Source: Gemmobacter nectariphilus DSM 15620
GTDB taxonomy: Bacteria > Pseudomonadota > Alphaproteobacteria > Rhodobacterales > Rhodobacteraceae
Length of the DNA stretch: 64,000 nucleotides
Reading direction: 5' to 3'
Assembly (NCBI RefSeq): GCF_000429765.1
Contig: NZ_AUCM01000003.1
Location: 62,001-126,000 of the forward strand
Under the pieces are notes generated by a model, which worked only from the letters and a program-made list of their open reading frames with translations, was not told where the DNA came from and made no database searches. The position numbers and the translations under genes were made by a program. This document shows, piece by piece, positions 9,371 to 16,792 of the stretch. Every line of letters starts with the position of its first letter. Within the stretch, counting starts at the first letter, position 1.

Positions 9371-9946
9371 TCACTCGGCCTTCATCGCCTCGATCGAGAT
9401 GTCGATCTTCACCTCGTCCGAGATGTAGGGCGCGAACATGCCAAGGTTGAAGTCCGACCGCAGCACCGTGGTGGTCGCATCAAAGCCCGCCCAGGGCTTG
9501 TTGGCCATCGGGTGATCGCCCTTCTGGTTCAGCTTCGCGTCCAGAACGACCGGCTTGGTCACGCCGTTCATCGTCAGATCGCCGGTGATCTTCGCGGTGG
9601 TCTCGCCCGTCACCTCGATTGCGGTCGAGACGAACTTCACCGTGCCATTCGCCGCTGCATTGAAGAAATCGGCCGTCATGAAGTGATCGAACCGCTCTTG
9701 CCAGCCGGTCAGCATGGTGGTGACCGGGAACTCGACCGTCACCGAGGATTTCGCAGGCTCGGCCTGATCGAACGAGATCGCGCCTTCAAACCCCGAGAAC
9801 ATCCCGGTGGTGGTCGAGAAACCAAGGTGATTGTAGGTGAACACGATCTGGCTATGGCTGGGATCCAGCACATAGGCCTCGGGGGCGGCAATGGCGGGGG
9901 CTGCCGCCAGGGCGGCGATCAGCGACAGGGGGGCAAGGCGGATCAT
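9371..9946 (-). CDS. YceI family periplasmic protein
   Basis: A 191-residue secreted lipocalin-like protein; the family binds long isoprenoid chains such as ubiquinone-8. Residues 1-21 (MIRLAPLSLIAALAAAPAIA) are a clear Sec signal peptide. The mature part has the family pattern YVLDPSHSQIVFTYNHLGFS, SFDQAEPAKSSVTVEFP and FFNAAANGTVKFVS. AGGAG is seven bases upstream of the ATG at 9946. It is related to the C-terminal half of the adjacent convergent b561-YceI fusion, so the pair may handle the same ligand. It is divergent from the rpsF operon. Confidence 0.93.
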   Translation of the reverse strand: MIRLAPLSLIAALAAAPAIAAPEAYVLDPSHSQIVFTYNHLGFSTTTGMFSGFEGAISFDQAEPAKSSVTVEFPVTTMLTGWQERFDHFMTADFFNAAANGTVKFVSTAIEVTGETTAKITGDLTMNGVTKPVVLDAKLNQKGDHPMANKPWAGFDATTTVLRSDFNLGMFAPYISDEVKIDISIEAMKAE

Positions 9947-10072
9947 CGGAAACTCCTGAGATGTCTTGTCTGCCACCCCTAGGTGCCGCAGTGCGGCATC
10001 GGCGCCAATCCGGCATGGCCGAACAGCACTCGTGCAAAACCGAACAATCACGATGCTGCCAGCCCGCGTCGC

Positions 10073-10100
10073 TTGCATCGGGCGCGGGGGCGTGTATAAG
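10073..10100 (+). promoter_or_regulatory. Candidate sigma-70 promoter of rpsF-rpsR-rplI
   Basis: TTGCAT at 10073-10078 and TATAAG at 10095-10100, separated by 16 bp, about 100 bp before rpsF. This is the best match in the yceI/rpsF divergent gap. No transcript data support it. Confidence 0.5.
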
Positions 10101-10202
10101 GCCCCATCCTTCCGCCGGACCCTTCTCACCGGCGCATCCCCTCATGGACGGGGGCGGAAGGAAAGCCCGTCCTACGAAATGCGCCCTGACATCGGAGCCT
10201 AC

Positions 10203-10613
10203 ATGCCCCTTTACGAGCATGTCCTCATCGCGCGTCAGGATTTGTCCAACGCGCAGGCCGAAGGCCTCATCGAACATTTCTCCGCAGTGCTTTCCGACAA
10301 CGGCGGCAAGGTCGTCGGCACGGAATACTGGGGCGTCAAGACGATGGCCTACAAGATCAACAAGAACCGCAAGGGGCACTACGCCTTCTTCCGCACCGAT
10401 GCGCCCTCGGCCGCCGTGCTGGAGATGGAGCGTCTGGCCCGTCTGCATGACGACGTGATGCGCGTGCTGTCGATCAAGGTCGACGCGCACGAAGACGGCC
10501 CGTCGGTCCAGATGCAGAAGCGTGACGAGCGCGGCGACCGCGATTCGCGCGATGGTGCCCCGCGGGGCGACCGTGGTGATCGCGGCGGTCCCGACCGTCG
10601 TGAGCGTCGCTGA
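10203..10613 (+). CDS. rpsF: 30S ribosomal protein S6
   Basis: Binds 16S rRNA with S18 in the small-subunit platform. The 136-residue protein begins MPLYEHVLIARQDLS, carries YWGVKTMAYKINKNRKGHY, and ends in a charged Arg/Asp/Gly tail (RGDRDSRDGAPRGDRGDRGG), typical of alphaproteobacterial S6. The start at 10203 has GGAG five bases upstream; the longer frame is a high-GC extension. It is first in a three-gene ribosomal operon with rpsR 16 bp downstream. Confidence 0.97.
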   Translation: MPLYEHVLIARQDLSNAQAEGLIEHFSAVLSDNGGKVVGTEYWGVKTMAYKINKNRKGHYAFFRTDAPSAAVLEMERLARLHDDVMRVLSIKVDAHEDGPSVQMQKRDERGDRDSRDGAPRGDRGDRGGPDRRERR

Positions 10614-10629
10614 CAGGGGAGCTTGAGAC

Positions 10630-10857
10630 ATGGCCAGCAAACCGTTTTTCCGCCGCCGCAAGGTCTGCCCGTTCTCGGGCGAGAATGCGCCCGCCATCGA
10701 CTACAAGGACGTGAAACTCCTGCAGCGCTACATCTCCGAGCGCGGCAAGATCGTTCCCGCCCGCATCACCGCCGTTTCGGCCAAGAAGCAGCGTGAACTC
10801 GCCCGTGCCATCAAGCGCGCGCGTTTCCTCGCCCTGCTGCCCTACGCCGTGAAGTGA
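10630..10857 (+). CDS. rpsR: 30S ribosomal protein S18
   Basis: A 75-residue basic protein, [16 protein letters not shown]...[23 protein letters not shown], the standard S18 sequence and length. It dimerises with S6 in the 30S platform. AGGGGAGCTTG precedes the ATG. It lies 16 bp after rpsF and 12 bp before rplI, so the three are co-transcribed. Confidence 0.98.
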   Translation: MASKPFFRRRKVCPFSGENAPAIDYKDVKLLQRYISERGKIVPARITAVSAKKQRELARAIKRARFLALLPYAVK

Positions 10858-10869
10858 GGAGCAAGACCC

Positions 10870-11439
10870 ATGCAAGTCATTCTCCTTGAGCGCGTGGCCA
10901 AACTGGGCCAGATGGGCGACGTCGTGAACGTCAAGCAAGGCTACGCCCGCAACTACCTGCTGCCGCAAGGCAAGGCCCTGCGCGCGTCGGACGCCAACAT
11001 CAAGAGCTTCGAGGCCCGCAAGGCCCAGCTGCAGGCCGAAAACCTGGAAACCCGCAAGGAGGCCGAAGCTGTCGGCGCCAAGCTGGACGGCCAGGCCTTT
11101 GTCGTGATCCGCTCGGCTTCGGAAGCCGGCGCGCTTTACGGCTCGGTCACCGCGCGTGATGCGGCCGATGCGGCCACCGCCGCCGGCTTCACCGTCGCGC
11201 GCAGCCAGATCGTGCTGGACAAGCCGATCAAGGAACTGGGTCTGCACGGCGTGACGATCACGCTGCACCCGGAAGTCTCGGTGAAGATCAGCTTGAACGT
11301 CGCCCGCTCACCCGAAGAGGCCGAGCTGCAGGCGTCGGGCAAGTCGATCCAGGAACTGGCGGCCGAAGCCGAAGCCGCGGCCGAGATGGACATCCAGCAG
11401 CTGTTCGACGATCTCGGCGGCGCTGCCTCGGAAGAATAA
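10870..11439 (+). CDS. rplI: 50S ribosomal protein L9
   Basis: Binds 23S rRNA domain V; its two globular domains are joined by a long helix. At 189 residues it is longer than the E. coli protein (149), the difference being an acidic C-terminal extension ([20 protein letters not shown]) that is common in this group. The N-terminus [19 protein letters not shown] and NYLLPQGKA are the rRNA-binding signature. It is last in the rpsF operon and followed by a strong terminator. Confidence 0.97.
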   Translation: MQVILLERVAKLGQMGDVVNVKQGYARNYLLPQGKALRASDANIKSFEARKAQLQAENLETRKEAEAVGAKLDGQAFVVIRSASEAGALYGSVTARDAADAATAAGFTVARSQIVLDKPIKELGLHGVTITLHPEVSVKISLNVARSPEEAELQASGKSIQELAAEAEAAAEMDIQQLFDDLGGAASEE

Positions 11440-11462
11440 GCGCATCCGATCGGATCGCCCCG

Positions 11463-11494
11463 CCCCCGCGCCGCAGCCCGGCGCGGGGGTTTTT
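11463..11494 (+). terminator. Strong intrinsic terminator of the rpsF operon
   Basis: Eleven-bp stem 11463-11473 / 11479-11489 (CCCCCGCGCCG / CGGCGCGGGGG), a 5-nt loop and TTTTT at 11490-11494: the clearest rho-independent terminator in the window. Confidence 0.92.
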
Positions 11495-11740
11495 CATTGC
11501 CCGGCGCCTCGGTGGGATGGCCTGCGTCGCATGGGTATTTGGAAAAAGGCAAAGAGGCAGGCGCGGCGCCTGATTTCGCCTTGATACAAATATCCCCGCC
11601 GGAGGCATCCCCGGCCGCCATCCCGTGATCCCGGTTCTGTGATGCGCGGCGGCGGCGCCTGGCCCCCCTGCGGCAGTGTTTCCTCTTGCGTGACGGGGCG
11701 GTTGGCGGCATGACTGCCCACCGAGCCAAGGGAGACCGCC
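11495..11740. other. Intergenic region rplI-argC, remainder
   Basis: The whole rplI-argC gap is 301 bp. After the terminator it holds the 82-bp composite repeat (11529-11610) and then about 130 bp without an open frame, in which the argC promoter presumably lies. CAAGGGAGACCGCC directly before the argC ATG supplies the ribosome binding site. Confidence 0.5.
11529..11610 (-). repeat. Composite head-to-head 3'-end repeat, copy b
   Basis: Two family modules face each other: 11532-11554 (GGGTATTTGGAAAAAGGC...) and, on the minus strand, 11597-11573 (GGGGATATTTGTATCAAGGC...). The reverse complement of the whole is nearly identical to 39115-39201, with identical arms of 37 and 26 nt and changes only in the middle. 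It can fold into a long imperfect hairpin. Confidence 0.85.
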
Positions 11741-12769
11741 ATGACCCATCGCATCGCCATCCTCGGAGCCTCTGGCTACACGGGGGCCGAGCTTGTCCGC
11801 CTGATCGCCACCCATCCGGCGATGCGAATCGTGGCGCTGTCGGCCGACCGCAAGGCGGGGCAGGCCATGGCGGATGTGTTCCCCTTTTTGCGCCATCTTG
11901 ACCTGCCGAAGCTGCAGAAGATCGACGAGATCGACTTTTCCAACGTCGATCTGTGCTTTTGCGCGCTGCCCCATGCCACGACGCAGCTGGTGATTGCCGG
12001 GCTGCCGCGCGATCTGAAGATCGTCGATCTGTCGGCCGATTTCCGGCTGCGCGATGTGGCGGAATACGAAAAATGGTATGGTCAGCCCCATGCGGCGCCC
12101 GAGCTGCAGAAAGAGGCGGTCTATGGCCTGACCGAATTCTACCGGGATGAAATCCGCGGCGCGCGGCTGGTGGCCGGCACGGGCTGCAATGCTGCGACCG
12201 GGCAATATGCACTGCGCCCGCTGATTGCGGCCGGGGTGATCGACCTTGACCGCATCCTGATCGACCTCAAGGCCGGGGTGTCGGGGGCGGGGCGCAGTCT
12301 CAAGGAAAACCTGCTGCATGCCGAATTGTCCGAGGGCACGCACAGCTATTCAGCCGGGGGCAAGCACCGTCACCTTGGCGAGTTCGATCAGGAATTCAGT
12401 GCCTTGGCTGGCCGCCCGGTGCGGGTGCAGTTCACGCCCCATCTGACCCCGATGAACCGCGGCATCCTGGCCAATGTCTATGTCGATGGCGATGCGGCGC
12501 GGATTCATGCGACGCTGGCCGAAGCCTATGCCGCCGAGCCGTTCCTTCAGGTGCTGCCCTTTGGCCAGCTGCCTTCGACGCGCGATATCCGCGGCTCGAA
12601 TTTCTGCCATATCGGGGTGATCGGCGATCGGGTGCCGGGCCGCGCCATGGTGATCGCGACGCTGGACAACCTGTGCAAGGGGTCGAGCGGGCAGGCGATC
12701 CAGAACGCCAACCTCATGCTGGGGGTCGAAGAGACGGCCGGCCTGACGCTGGCCCCGGTCTTCCCGTAA
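11741..12769 (+). CDS. argC: N-acetyl-gamma-glutamyl-phosphate reductase
   Basis: NADPH-dependent reduction of N-acetylglutamyl phosphate to the semialdehyde in arginine synthesis. The 342-residue protein has the Rossmann loop [15 protein letters not shown] at 7-21, LCFCALPH, the loop DLSADFRL, and the catalytic cysteine in GTGCNAATG near residue 147, where many ArgC proteins read [17 protein letters not shown] and the C-terminal [14 protein letters not shown] are typical. No other arg gene is adjacent. The family call is strong; the active-site context is a subfamily variant. Confidence 0.93.
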   Translation: MTHRIAILGASGYTGAELVRLIATHPAMRIVALSADRKAGQAMADVFPFLRHLDLPKLQKIDEIDFSNVDLCFCALPHATTQLVIAGLPRDLKIVDLSADFRLRDVAEYEKWYGQPHAAPELQKEAVYGLTEFYRDEIRGARLVAGTGCNAATGQYALRPLIAAGVIDLDRILIDLKAGVSGAGRSLKENLLHAELSEGTHSYSAGGKHRHLGEFDQEFSALAGRPVRVQFTPHLTPMNRGILANVYVDGDAARIHATLAEAYAAEPFLQVLPFGQLPSTRDIRGSNFCHIGVIGDRVPGRAMVIATLDNLCKGSSGQAIQNANLMLGVEETAGLTLAPVFP

Positions 12770-12773
12770 CGCC

Positions 12774-13217
12774 ATGAAGTCGCTCAAGAAACAGCGCCGT
12801 ATCCAGATCCTTGCCGTTGCGGCTGTTGCCTTGGCCCTGGCGACCGGGCTGGTCGGCTATGCGATGCGCGACGGGATTAACTTCTTCCGCTCGCCCAGCC
12901 AGGTCAGCGAGGCCCCGCCCCCCCCGACCGAGACCTTCCGCATCGGCGGGCTGGTCGAGGAAGGCAGCCTTGTGCGCGGTCAAGGCGAGACGGTGACCTT
13001 TCGCGTCACCGATGGCGGGGCGACGATCCCGGTGGCCTTTACCGGCGTGCTGCCCGATCTGTTCGGCGAAAAGCAGGGCATGATCGGCACCGGCAAGCTG
13101 ATCGACGGCACCTTTGTCGCGACCGAGATCCTTGCCAAGCACGACGAGACCTACATGCCCAAAGAGGTGGTGGACGCGCTCAAGGAACAGGGCGTCTACA
13201 AGGAACCCGTCAACTGA
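12774..13217 (+). CDS. ccmE: Cytochrome c maturation protein CcmE (heme chaperone)
   Basis: Carries heme covalently in the periplasm and hands it to CcmFH for attachment to apocytochromes c. The 147-residue protein has a short N-terminal membrane anchor (about 10-28), an OB-fold domain (GGLVEEGSLVRGQGETVTFRVTD) and the heme-attachment histidine in AKHDETYMP (His123). It starts four bases after argC. In many relatives the ccm genes sit elsewhere, so ccmE is separated from ccmABCD here. Confidence 0.95.
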   Translation: MKSLKKQRRIQILAVAAVALALATGLVGYAMRDGINFFRSPSQVSEAPPPPTETFRIGGLVEEGSLVRGQGETVTFRVTDGGATIPVAFTGVLPDLFGEKQGMIGTGKLIDGTFVATEILAKHDETYMPKEVVDALKEQGVYKEPVN

Positions 13218-13246
13218 CCCCGGCGCACGGTGCCGCAGGGCGCCGT

Positions 13247-13252
13247 TAACCC
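13247..13252 (+). promoter_or_regulatory. Possible CtrA half-site before the lysis pair
   Basis: TTAACC lies 43 bp upstream of the muramidase start, between ccmE and the lysis genes. It matches half of the alphaproteobacterial CtrA consensus; the second TTAA at the proper spacing is absent. It is a weak candidate. Confidence 0.25.
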
Positions 13253-13294
13253 GGCTGGAGCATCCTTGACCGCTCATCAACCATGAGGGCGGGC

Positions 13295-13906
13295 ATGAAG
13301 ACGGTGCGGCAGATCGCCGAGGAAATCGTCGCGCGGGAAGGCGGGTTCGTGAATGATCCCGACGATCCGGGCGGGGCGACCAACCATGGCGTGACCATTC
13401 ACACGATGCGGCGGCTGGGGCTGGATCTGACCGGGGACGGGCGGGTCGATGTGGCCGATGTGCGGGCGCTGACGCGCGCCCAGGCGGTCGACATCTATAT
13501 CCGGCATTATTTCGAGGCACCGGGGCTGGGGCGTCTGCCCGAGTGCCTTCAGCCTTCGGTGTTCGACATGTTCGTCAATGCCGGGGCGAATGCCATTCGC
13601 CTGTTGCAACAGATGCTGGCGCAGATGGGCTATGAGACGGTGGTGGACGGCGTTCTTGGCCCCCAGACCGCGAAACATGCCCATCATGCGGCGGCGCGCG
13701 ACCCGGCCTTGCTGGCCGATGCCTACGGGATCGAGCGGCGGAACTATTACTACCGTCTGGCCGATCAGCGCCCGGCCAGCCGCAAATATGCGCGGCGGCA
13801 GAATGGGGGCAAGGGCGGCTGGATCCTGCGCGCCGAGGAATTCATTTCGGCCCGGTTTCATCTGACCGAGGCGGAACATCGCCGGAGGGTTGCAGCATGG
13901 GGCTGA
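13295..13906 (+). CDS. Glycoside hydrolase 108-type N-acetylmuramidase (endolysin)
   Basis: A 203-residue peptidoglycan hydrolase of the GH108/ZliS type. The catalytic glutamate lies in EGGFVNDPDDPGGATNHGVT (Glu15), followed by the family's DIYIRHYFEAPGL and a peptidoglycan-binding-like C-terminal half (FDMFVNAGANAIRLLQQ, VVDGVLGPQT). No signal peptide is seen, so export would depend on the holin encoded next. The second ATG (13295) is chosen because GAGGG lies upstream of it. It overlaps the holin gene by 10 bp. R. capsulatus releases its gene transfer agent with a similar endolysin-holin pair; no phage structural genes are nearby. Confidence 0.88.
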   Translation: MKTVRQIAEEIVAREGGFVNDPDDPGGATNHGVTIHTMRRLGLDLTGDGRVDVADVRALTRAQAVDIYIRHYFEAPGLGRLPECLQPSVFDMFVNAGANAIRLLQQMLAQMGYETVVDGVLGPQTAKHAHHAAARDPALLADAYGIERRNYYYRLADQRPASRKYARRQNGGKGGWILRAEEFISARFHLTEAEHRRRVAAWG

Positions 13907-14424
13907 TCGGTCGAATCGTGGGATCCCCGCAGGCGGTGGCGACGCTGGGGCAGGCGGCGCGCGAGGTGGCCGAGGTATTCACCCCGAATGCCACCCGCGC
14001 CATGGAACTGGTGCACGAGACGGGGCAGGCAACGCTGGCGCAATATGGGGCCGAATTTTCCCATGCGCCGGGCGGCTGGTTCGACCGTTTCGTGAATGGT
14101 CTGAACCGCTTGCCGCGCCCGATGCTGGCTTTGGGAACGCTGGGTCTGTTCGTCTATGCCATGGCCGAGCCCGAGGGGTTTGGCCTGCGGATGCAGGGCC
14201 TTGCGCTGGTGCCCGAGCCGCTGTGGTGGCTGCTGGGGGCCATTGTCGCCTTTTATTTCGGCGCGCGCGAGACCTATTACCGGCGCGCGCGCGGGGGTGT
14301 CGCGGTGCCGGCTGCCGAGGCAGCAGGCGGCGGCAGTTCGGCCGCAGCGGGCGCGGAGGCGGTCGCGGCCGAGGGGCGCAACCCGGCCTTGAGCGAATGG
14401 GCCTATCAGCCGGGTGATCGCTAG
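13897..14424 (+). CDS. Holin family protein (HOLIN_3TM type)
   Basis: A 175-residue protein with an amphipathic N-terminal half (GSPQAVATLGQAAREVAEVFTP, NATRAMELVHETGQATLAQY), two clear hydrophobic segments (about 73-90 PMLALGTLGLFVYAMA and 107-123 LWWLLGAIVAFYFG), then RETYYRRAR and an Ala/Gly-rich tail. This matches the holin family found beside GH108 muramidases in Rhodobacteraceae, which forms inner-membrane holes for lysin release. It overlaps the muramidase gene by 10 bp, so the two are translationally coupled. Confidence 0.85.
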   Translation: MGLIGRIVGSPQAVATLGQAAREVAEVFTPNATRAMELVHETGQATLAQYGAEFSHAPGGWFDRFVNGLNRLPRPMLALGTLGLFVYAMAEPEGFGLRMQGLALVPEPLWWLLGAIVAFYFGARETYYRRARGGVAVPAAEAAGGGSSAAAGAEAVAAEGRNPALSEWAYQPGDR

Positions 14425-14476
14425 GGCGCGTTTCGGCCGCATGGACTTTGCCCGCCGGTGGCGCCATATCTGGGCC

Positions 14477-15703
14477 ATGGACCGGGATTTTGACGTGATC
14501 ATCGCAGGCGGCGGGCTCAATGGCCCGGCGCTGGCGCTTGCGCTGGCCCAGGGCGGCCTGCGCGTTCTGGTGGTGGATGCGCGGCCGGCCTCGGCCCGGG
14601 CATCCGTCGGGTTCGACGGGCGCGCCTATGCGCTGGCGCTGGCCTCGCAGCGGCTGCTGTCGGCGCTGGGGGTCTGGCCGGCCGTTGCCGCCCGGGCGCA
14701 GCCGATTCTGGGGATCCGCACCTCGGACGGGGTGCCGCCCGAAGGGGCGGCGCCCTTCTTGCTGGGCTTTGACCATGGCGAGCTGGACGAAGGCGCCATG
14801 GGCTTCATGGTCGAGGATCGCCATCTTTACGCGGCCTTTCTGGCGACGCTGGAGGCAGCGCCCGGTGTCACCCTGCGCAGCGGGGCGAGCGTGACCGGGC
14901 AGGCTGTCGATGGGGCGTTGGTCGCCGTCACGCTGGACACGGGCGAGGTTCTGCGCGCGGCGTTGCTGGTCGGCTGTGACGGGCGGGCCAGCGGCGTTGC
15001 GCAGCGCGCAGGGATCCGGCGCACCGGCTGGGGCTATGGCCAGACTGCGCTGGTCGGCGCGATTCGCCCCGAACGCCCGCATCAGGGGCTGGCGCATCAG
15101 GTGTTCCTGCCCGAAGGGCCGCTGGCGATTCTGCCGCTGAGGGACGGGCTCGCCTCGATCGTGTGGTCCGAGACCGAGGCGAATGCCCGCACCATCTCGG
15201 CCCTGCCGGATGAGGACTATTGCGCGCTGCTGGAGGCGCGGATCGGGCATCTGACCGGGCGGGTGGAACTGGCGGGGCCGCGGTTTTCCTATCCGCTGAA
15301 CCTGACGCTGGCCGAGCACTATGTCGCGCCGCGAGTCGCGCTGGTCGGGGACGCGGCGCATGGTGTGCATCCGATTGCGGGGCAGGGGCTGAACCTTGGC
15401 TTGCGCGACGTGGCGGCGCTGGCCGAAGTGCTGGCCGAGGCGCGCGCGCGGGGCGAGGATATCGGCGCGCTGGATGTGCTGGAGCGGTATCAGCGTTGGC
15501 GGCGGTTCGATTCGACGGTGTTGGCGCTGGGGATGGATGCGGTGAACCGGCTGTTTTCCAACACCAATCCCCTGCTCAGGGCCGCACGCGGGCTGGGAAT
15601 GCGGGCGGTTGGCGCCTTGGCCGGGCCGCGCCGCAGCTTCATCCGTGAGGCGGCGGGGCTGTCGGGCGATCTGCCCAGGCTGTTGACCGGCCAGCGTCTA
15701 TAG
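14477..15703 (+). CDS. ubiH: UbiH/UbiF/COQ6 family FAD-dependent hydroxylase
   Basis: A flavin monooxygenase, probably hydroxylating the ring of a ubiquinone precursor at the membrane surface. The 408-residue protein has the FAD dinucleotide loop DVIIAGGGLNGPALALAL at residues 5-22, the DG motif LLVGCDGRASGVAQ, and the family signature GDAAHGVHPIAGQGLNLGLRD near residue 290. The ATG at 14477 is preferred because it gives the usual short N-terminus; there is no strong Shine-Dalgarno. Which ring position it hydroxylates cannot be decided from sequence, so the symbol is a family label. Confidence 0.85.
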   Translation: MDRDFDVIIAGGGLNGPALALALAQGGLRVLVVDARPASARASVGFDGRAYALALASQRLLSALGVWPAVAARAQPILGIRTSDGVPPEGAAPFLLGFDHGELDEGAMGFMVEDRHLYAAFLATLEAAPGVTLRSGASVTGQAVDGALVAVTLDTGEVLRAALLVGCDGRASGVAQRAGIRRTGWGYGQTALVGAIRPERPHQGLAHQVFLPEGPLAILPLRDGLASIVWSETEANARTISALPDEDYCALLEARIGHLTGRVELAGPRFSYPLNLTLAEHYVAPRVALVGDAAHGVHPIAGQGLNLGLRDVAALAEVLAEARARGEDIGALDVLERYQRWRRFDSTVLALGMDAVNRLFSNTNPLLRAARGLGMRAVGALAGPRRSFIREAAGLSGDLPRLLTGQRL

Positions 15704-15760
15704 GGGCGCGAGGGGGCGCTGCCCCATGGCGGGCGGCGCGCCTGTGGCACGCGCAGCGCA

Positions 15761-15790
15761 GCCCCCGGGATATTTGTATCAAGGCGAAAC
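15761..15790 (+). repeat. 3'-end GATATTT-family repeat, copy c
   Basis: CGGGATATTTGTATC followed by AAGGCGAAAC at 15766-15790, nearly identical to one arm of copies b and h. It lies between the convergent ends of ubiH and the DUF882 gene. Confidence 0.75.
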
Positions 15791-15814
15791 AGGGCGCCGC
15801 GCGAAAAAACCAAA

Positions 15815-15833
15815 GGCCCGCGCAAGGCGGGCC
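15815..15833 (-). terminator. Intrinsic terminator of the DUF882 gene
   Basis: Seven-bp stem GGCCCGC / GCGGGCC around a 5-nt loop. On the minus strand it is followed by TTTGGTTTTTT (15814-15804). It lies 28 bp after the DUF882 stop. Confidence 0.75.
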
Positions 15834-15861
15834 CATCGGGTTCGGATCGGTCCGGTCGGGG

Positions 15862-16431
15862 TCAGCCGCCCCAGTGGCGGACCGGGCCGCAATCCATATG
15901 GACGAAGTTCGAGCGCGAATAGCGGCCGACACCGCCCGAGGCGCAAGCCTCGGCCGCGCGGGCCATCTGGCTGACCGAGCGAGATTTCAGCCGCAGGTCG
16001 GCGGCCTGACCCTGCATGTGCAGCGAATTGCGGGCAACGCCGCGCGTGGTGGCGCGCAGGGCCGCGTTGGTCTTGGGCGAGCGGTAGCCCGACAGCAGCA
16101 TGTAGGGTTCCGAGACGTCCATCATCTTGTGGGCGGCCGCCATGATGTCCAGCGTGCGGGCGTCGATCTTGTGGATCGTGCCGGTGCGGACATCGCGCAT
16201 GAAGTGGTTAACCTCTTTCAGCGCCTCGGGAATGTACTTCCCGTCGATCCAGTAGATCGTATCGAGGCTTTCGCCGGTGCGTCCCGAATACATGCGGACC
16301 CGGCGAATGTCGCCTGCACCGCGAAGGAAACCGAAGGCGTTGCTGTAGGTGGGTGCCGCTGCAACGATACCAGCCGCGAAAATCCCGAGCAGCTTGCGCC
16401 GCGAGAGATCGGTCGAACCCGTTTGAGTCAT
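15862..16431 (-). CDS. DUF882/M15-type murein endopeptidase (MepK/YcbK-like), Tat signal
   Basis: A 189-residue exported zinc peptidase-like protein. The N-terminus contains a twin-arginine motif LSRRKLLGIFAAG followed by a hydrophobic stretch, so export through TatABC (also in this window) is likely. The metal ligands expected of the M15/DUF882 fold are visible: His138 and Asp145 in SLHMQGQAADLR and His178-x-Asp180 in NFVHMDCG. The E. coli relative YcbK (MepK) cleaves 3-3 crosslinks. It is divergent from an L,D-transpeptidase gene, the enzyme type that makes such crosslinks. Start 16431 removes a 40-residue upstream extension. Confidence 0.88.
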   Translation of the reverse strand: MTQTGSTDLSRRKLLGIFAAGIVAAAPTYSNAFGFLRGAGDIRRVRMYSGRTGESLDTIYWIDGKYIPEALKEVNHFMRDVRTGTIHKIDARTLDIMAAAHKMMDVSEPYMLLSGYRSPKTNAALRATTRGVARNSLHMQGQAADLRLKSRSVSQMARAAEACASGGVGRYSRSNFVHMDCGPVRHWGG

Positions 16432-16792
16432 TCTTGCTCGCCTGTCCCCAGAAGACCTGCCGCGTGGCAGAGCCGCGGCAAATCCTTCGTTCGTCTTGTC
16501 ATGCATCCCCAAATGCCCGGACTGTATGACACGGTTCGATTCGGCAACCAACCCTTCTGGCGGCCCCGGTTCCTCAATCTGGAACCTATCGGCAAATTAT
16601 TGCTGAATTGGATCCGTCAAGGTCGGGTTTCCTGCCCATCGTCGTGGCACTGCGGCAACAAGCCTTCTTGAAGGGCATGGGCGGGGCGCGCGGCGGTCAT
16701 GGACTTTGGCGGCCATTCCGCGCAATTTACCCGGCGGGGGTGGCACTTGGGGTGCCGCTACAGATTGATCCGTGCCGACTTTGGGGATGACC
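16432..16792. other. 361-bp divergent promoter region between DUF882 and L,D-transpeptidase genes
   Basis: No open frame with convincing codon use is present. The stretch 16540-16620 is clearly less GC-rich than the surroundings (contains CAAATTATTGCTGAATTGG), as expected for promoters of two divergent genes, but no -35/-10 pair is clear. No copy of the 3'-end repeat occurs here. Confidence 0.5.

Noticed and set aside
13283-14424. Prophage remnant around the muramidase and holin
   Set aside because: There are no integrase, repressor, capsid or tail genes and no attachment-like repeats. Both flanks are ordinary housekeeping genes with the same base composition.
16208-16213. TTAACC as a CtrA site
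   Set aside because: It lies inside the DUF882 coding sequence and lacks a second half-site.
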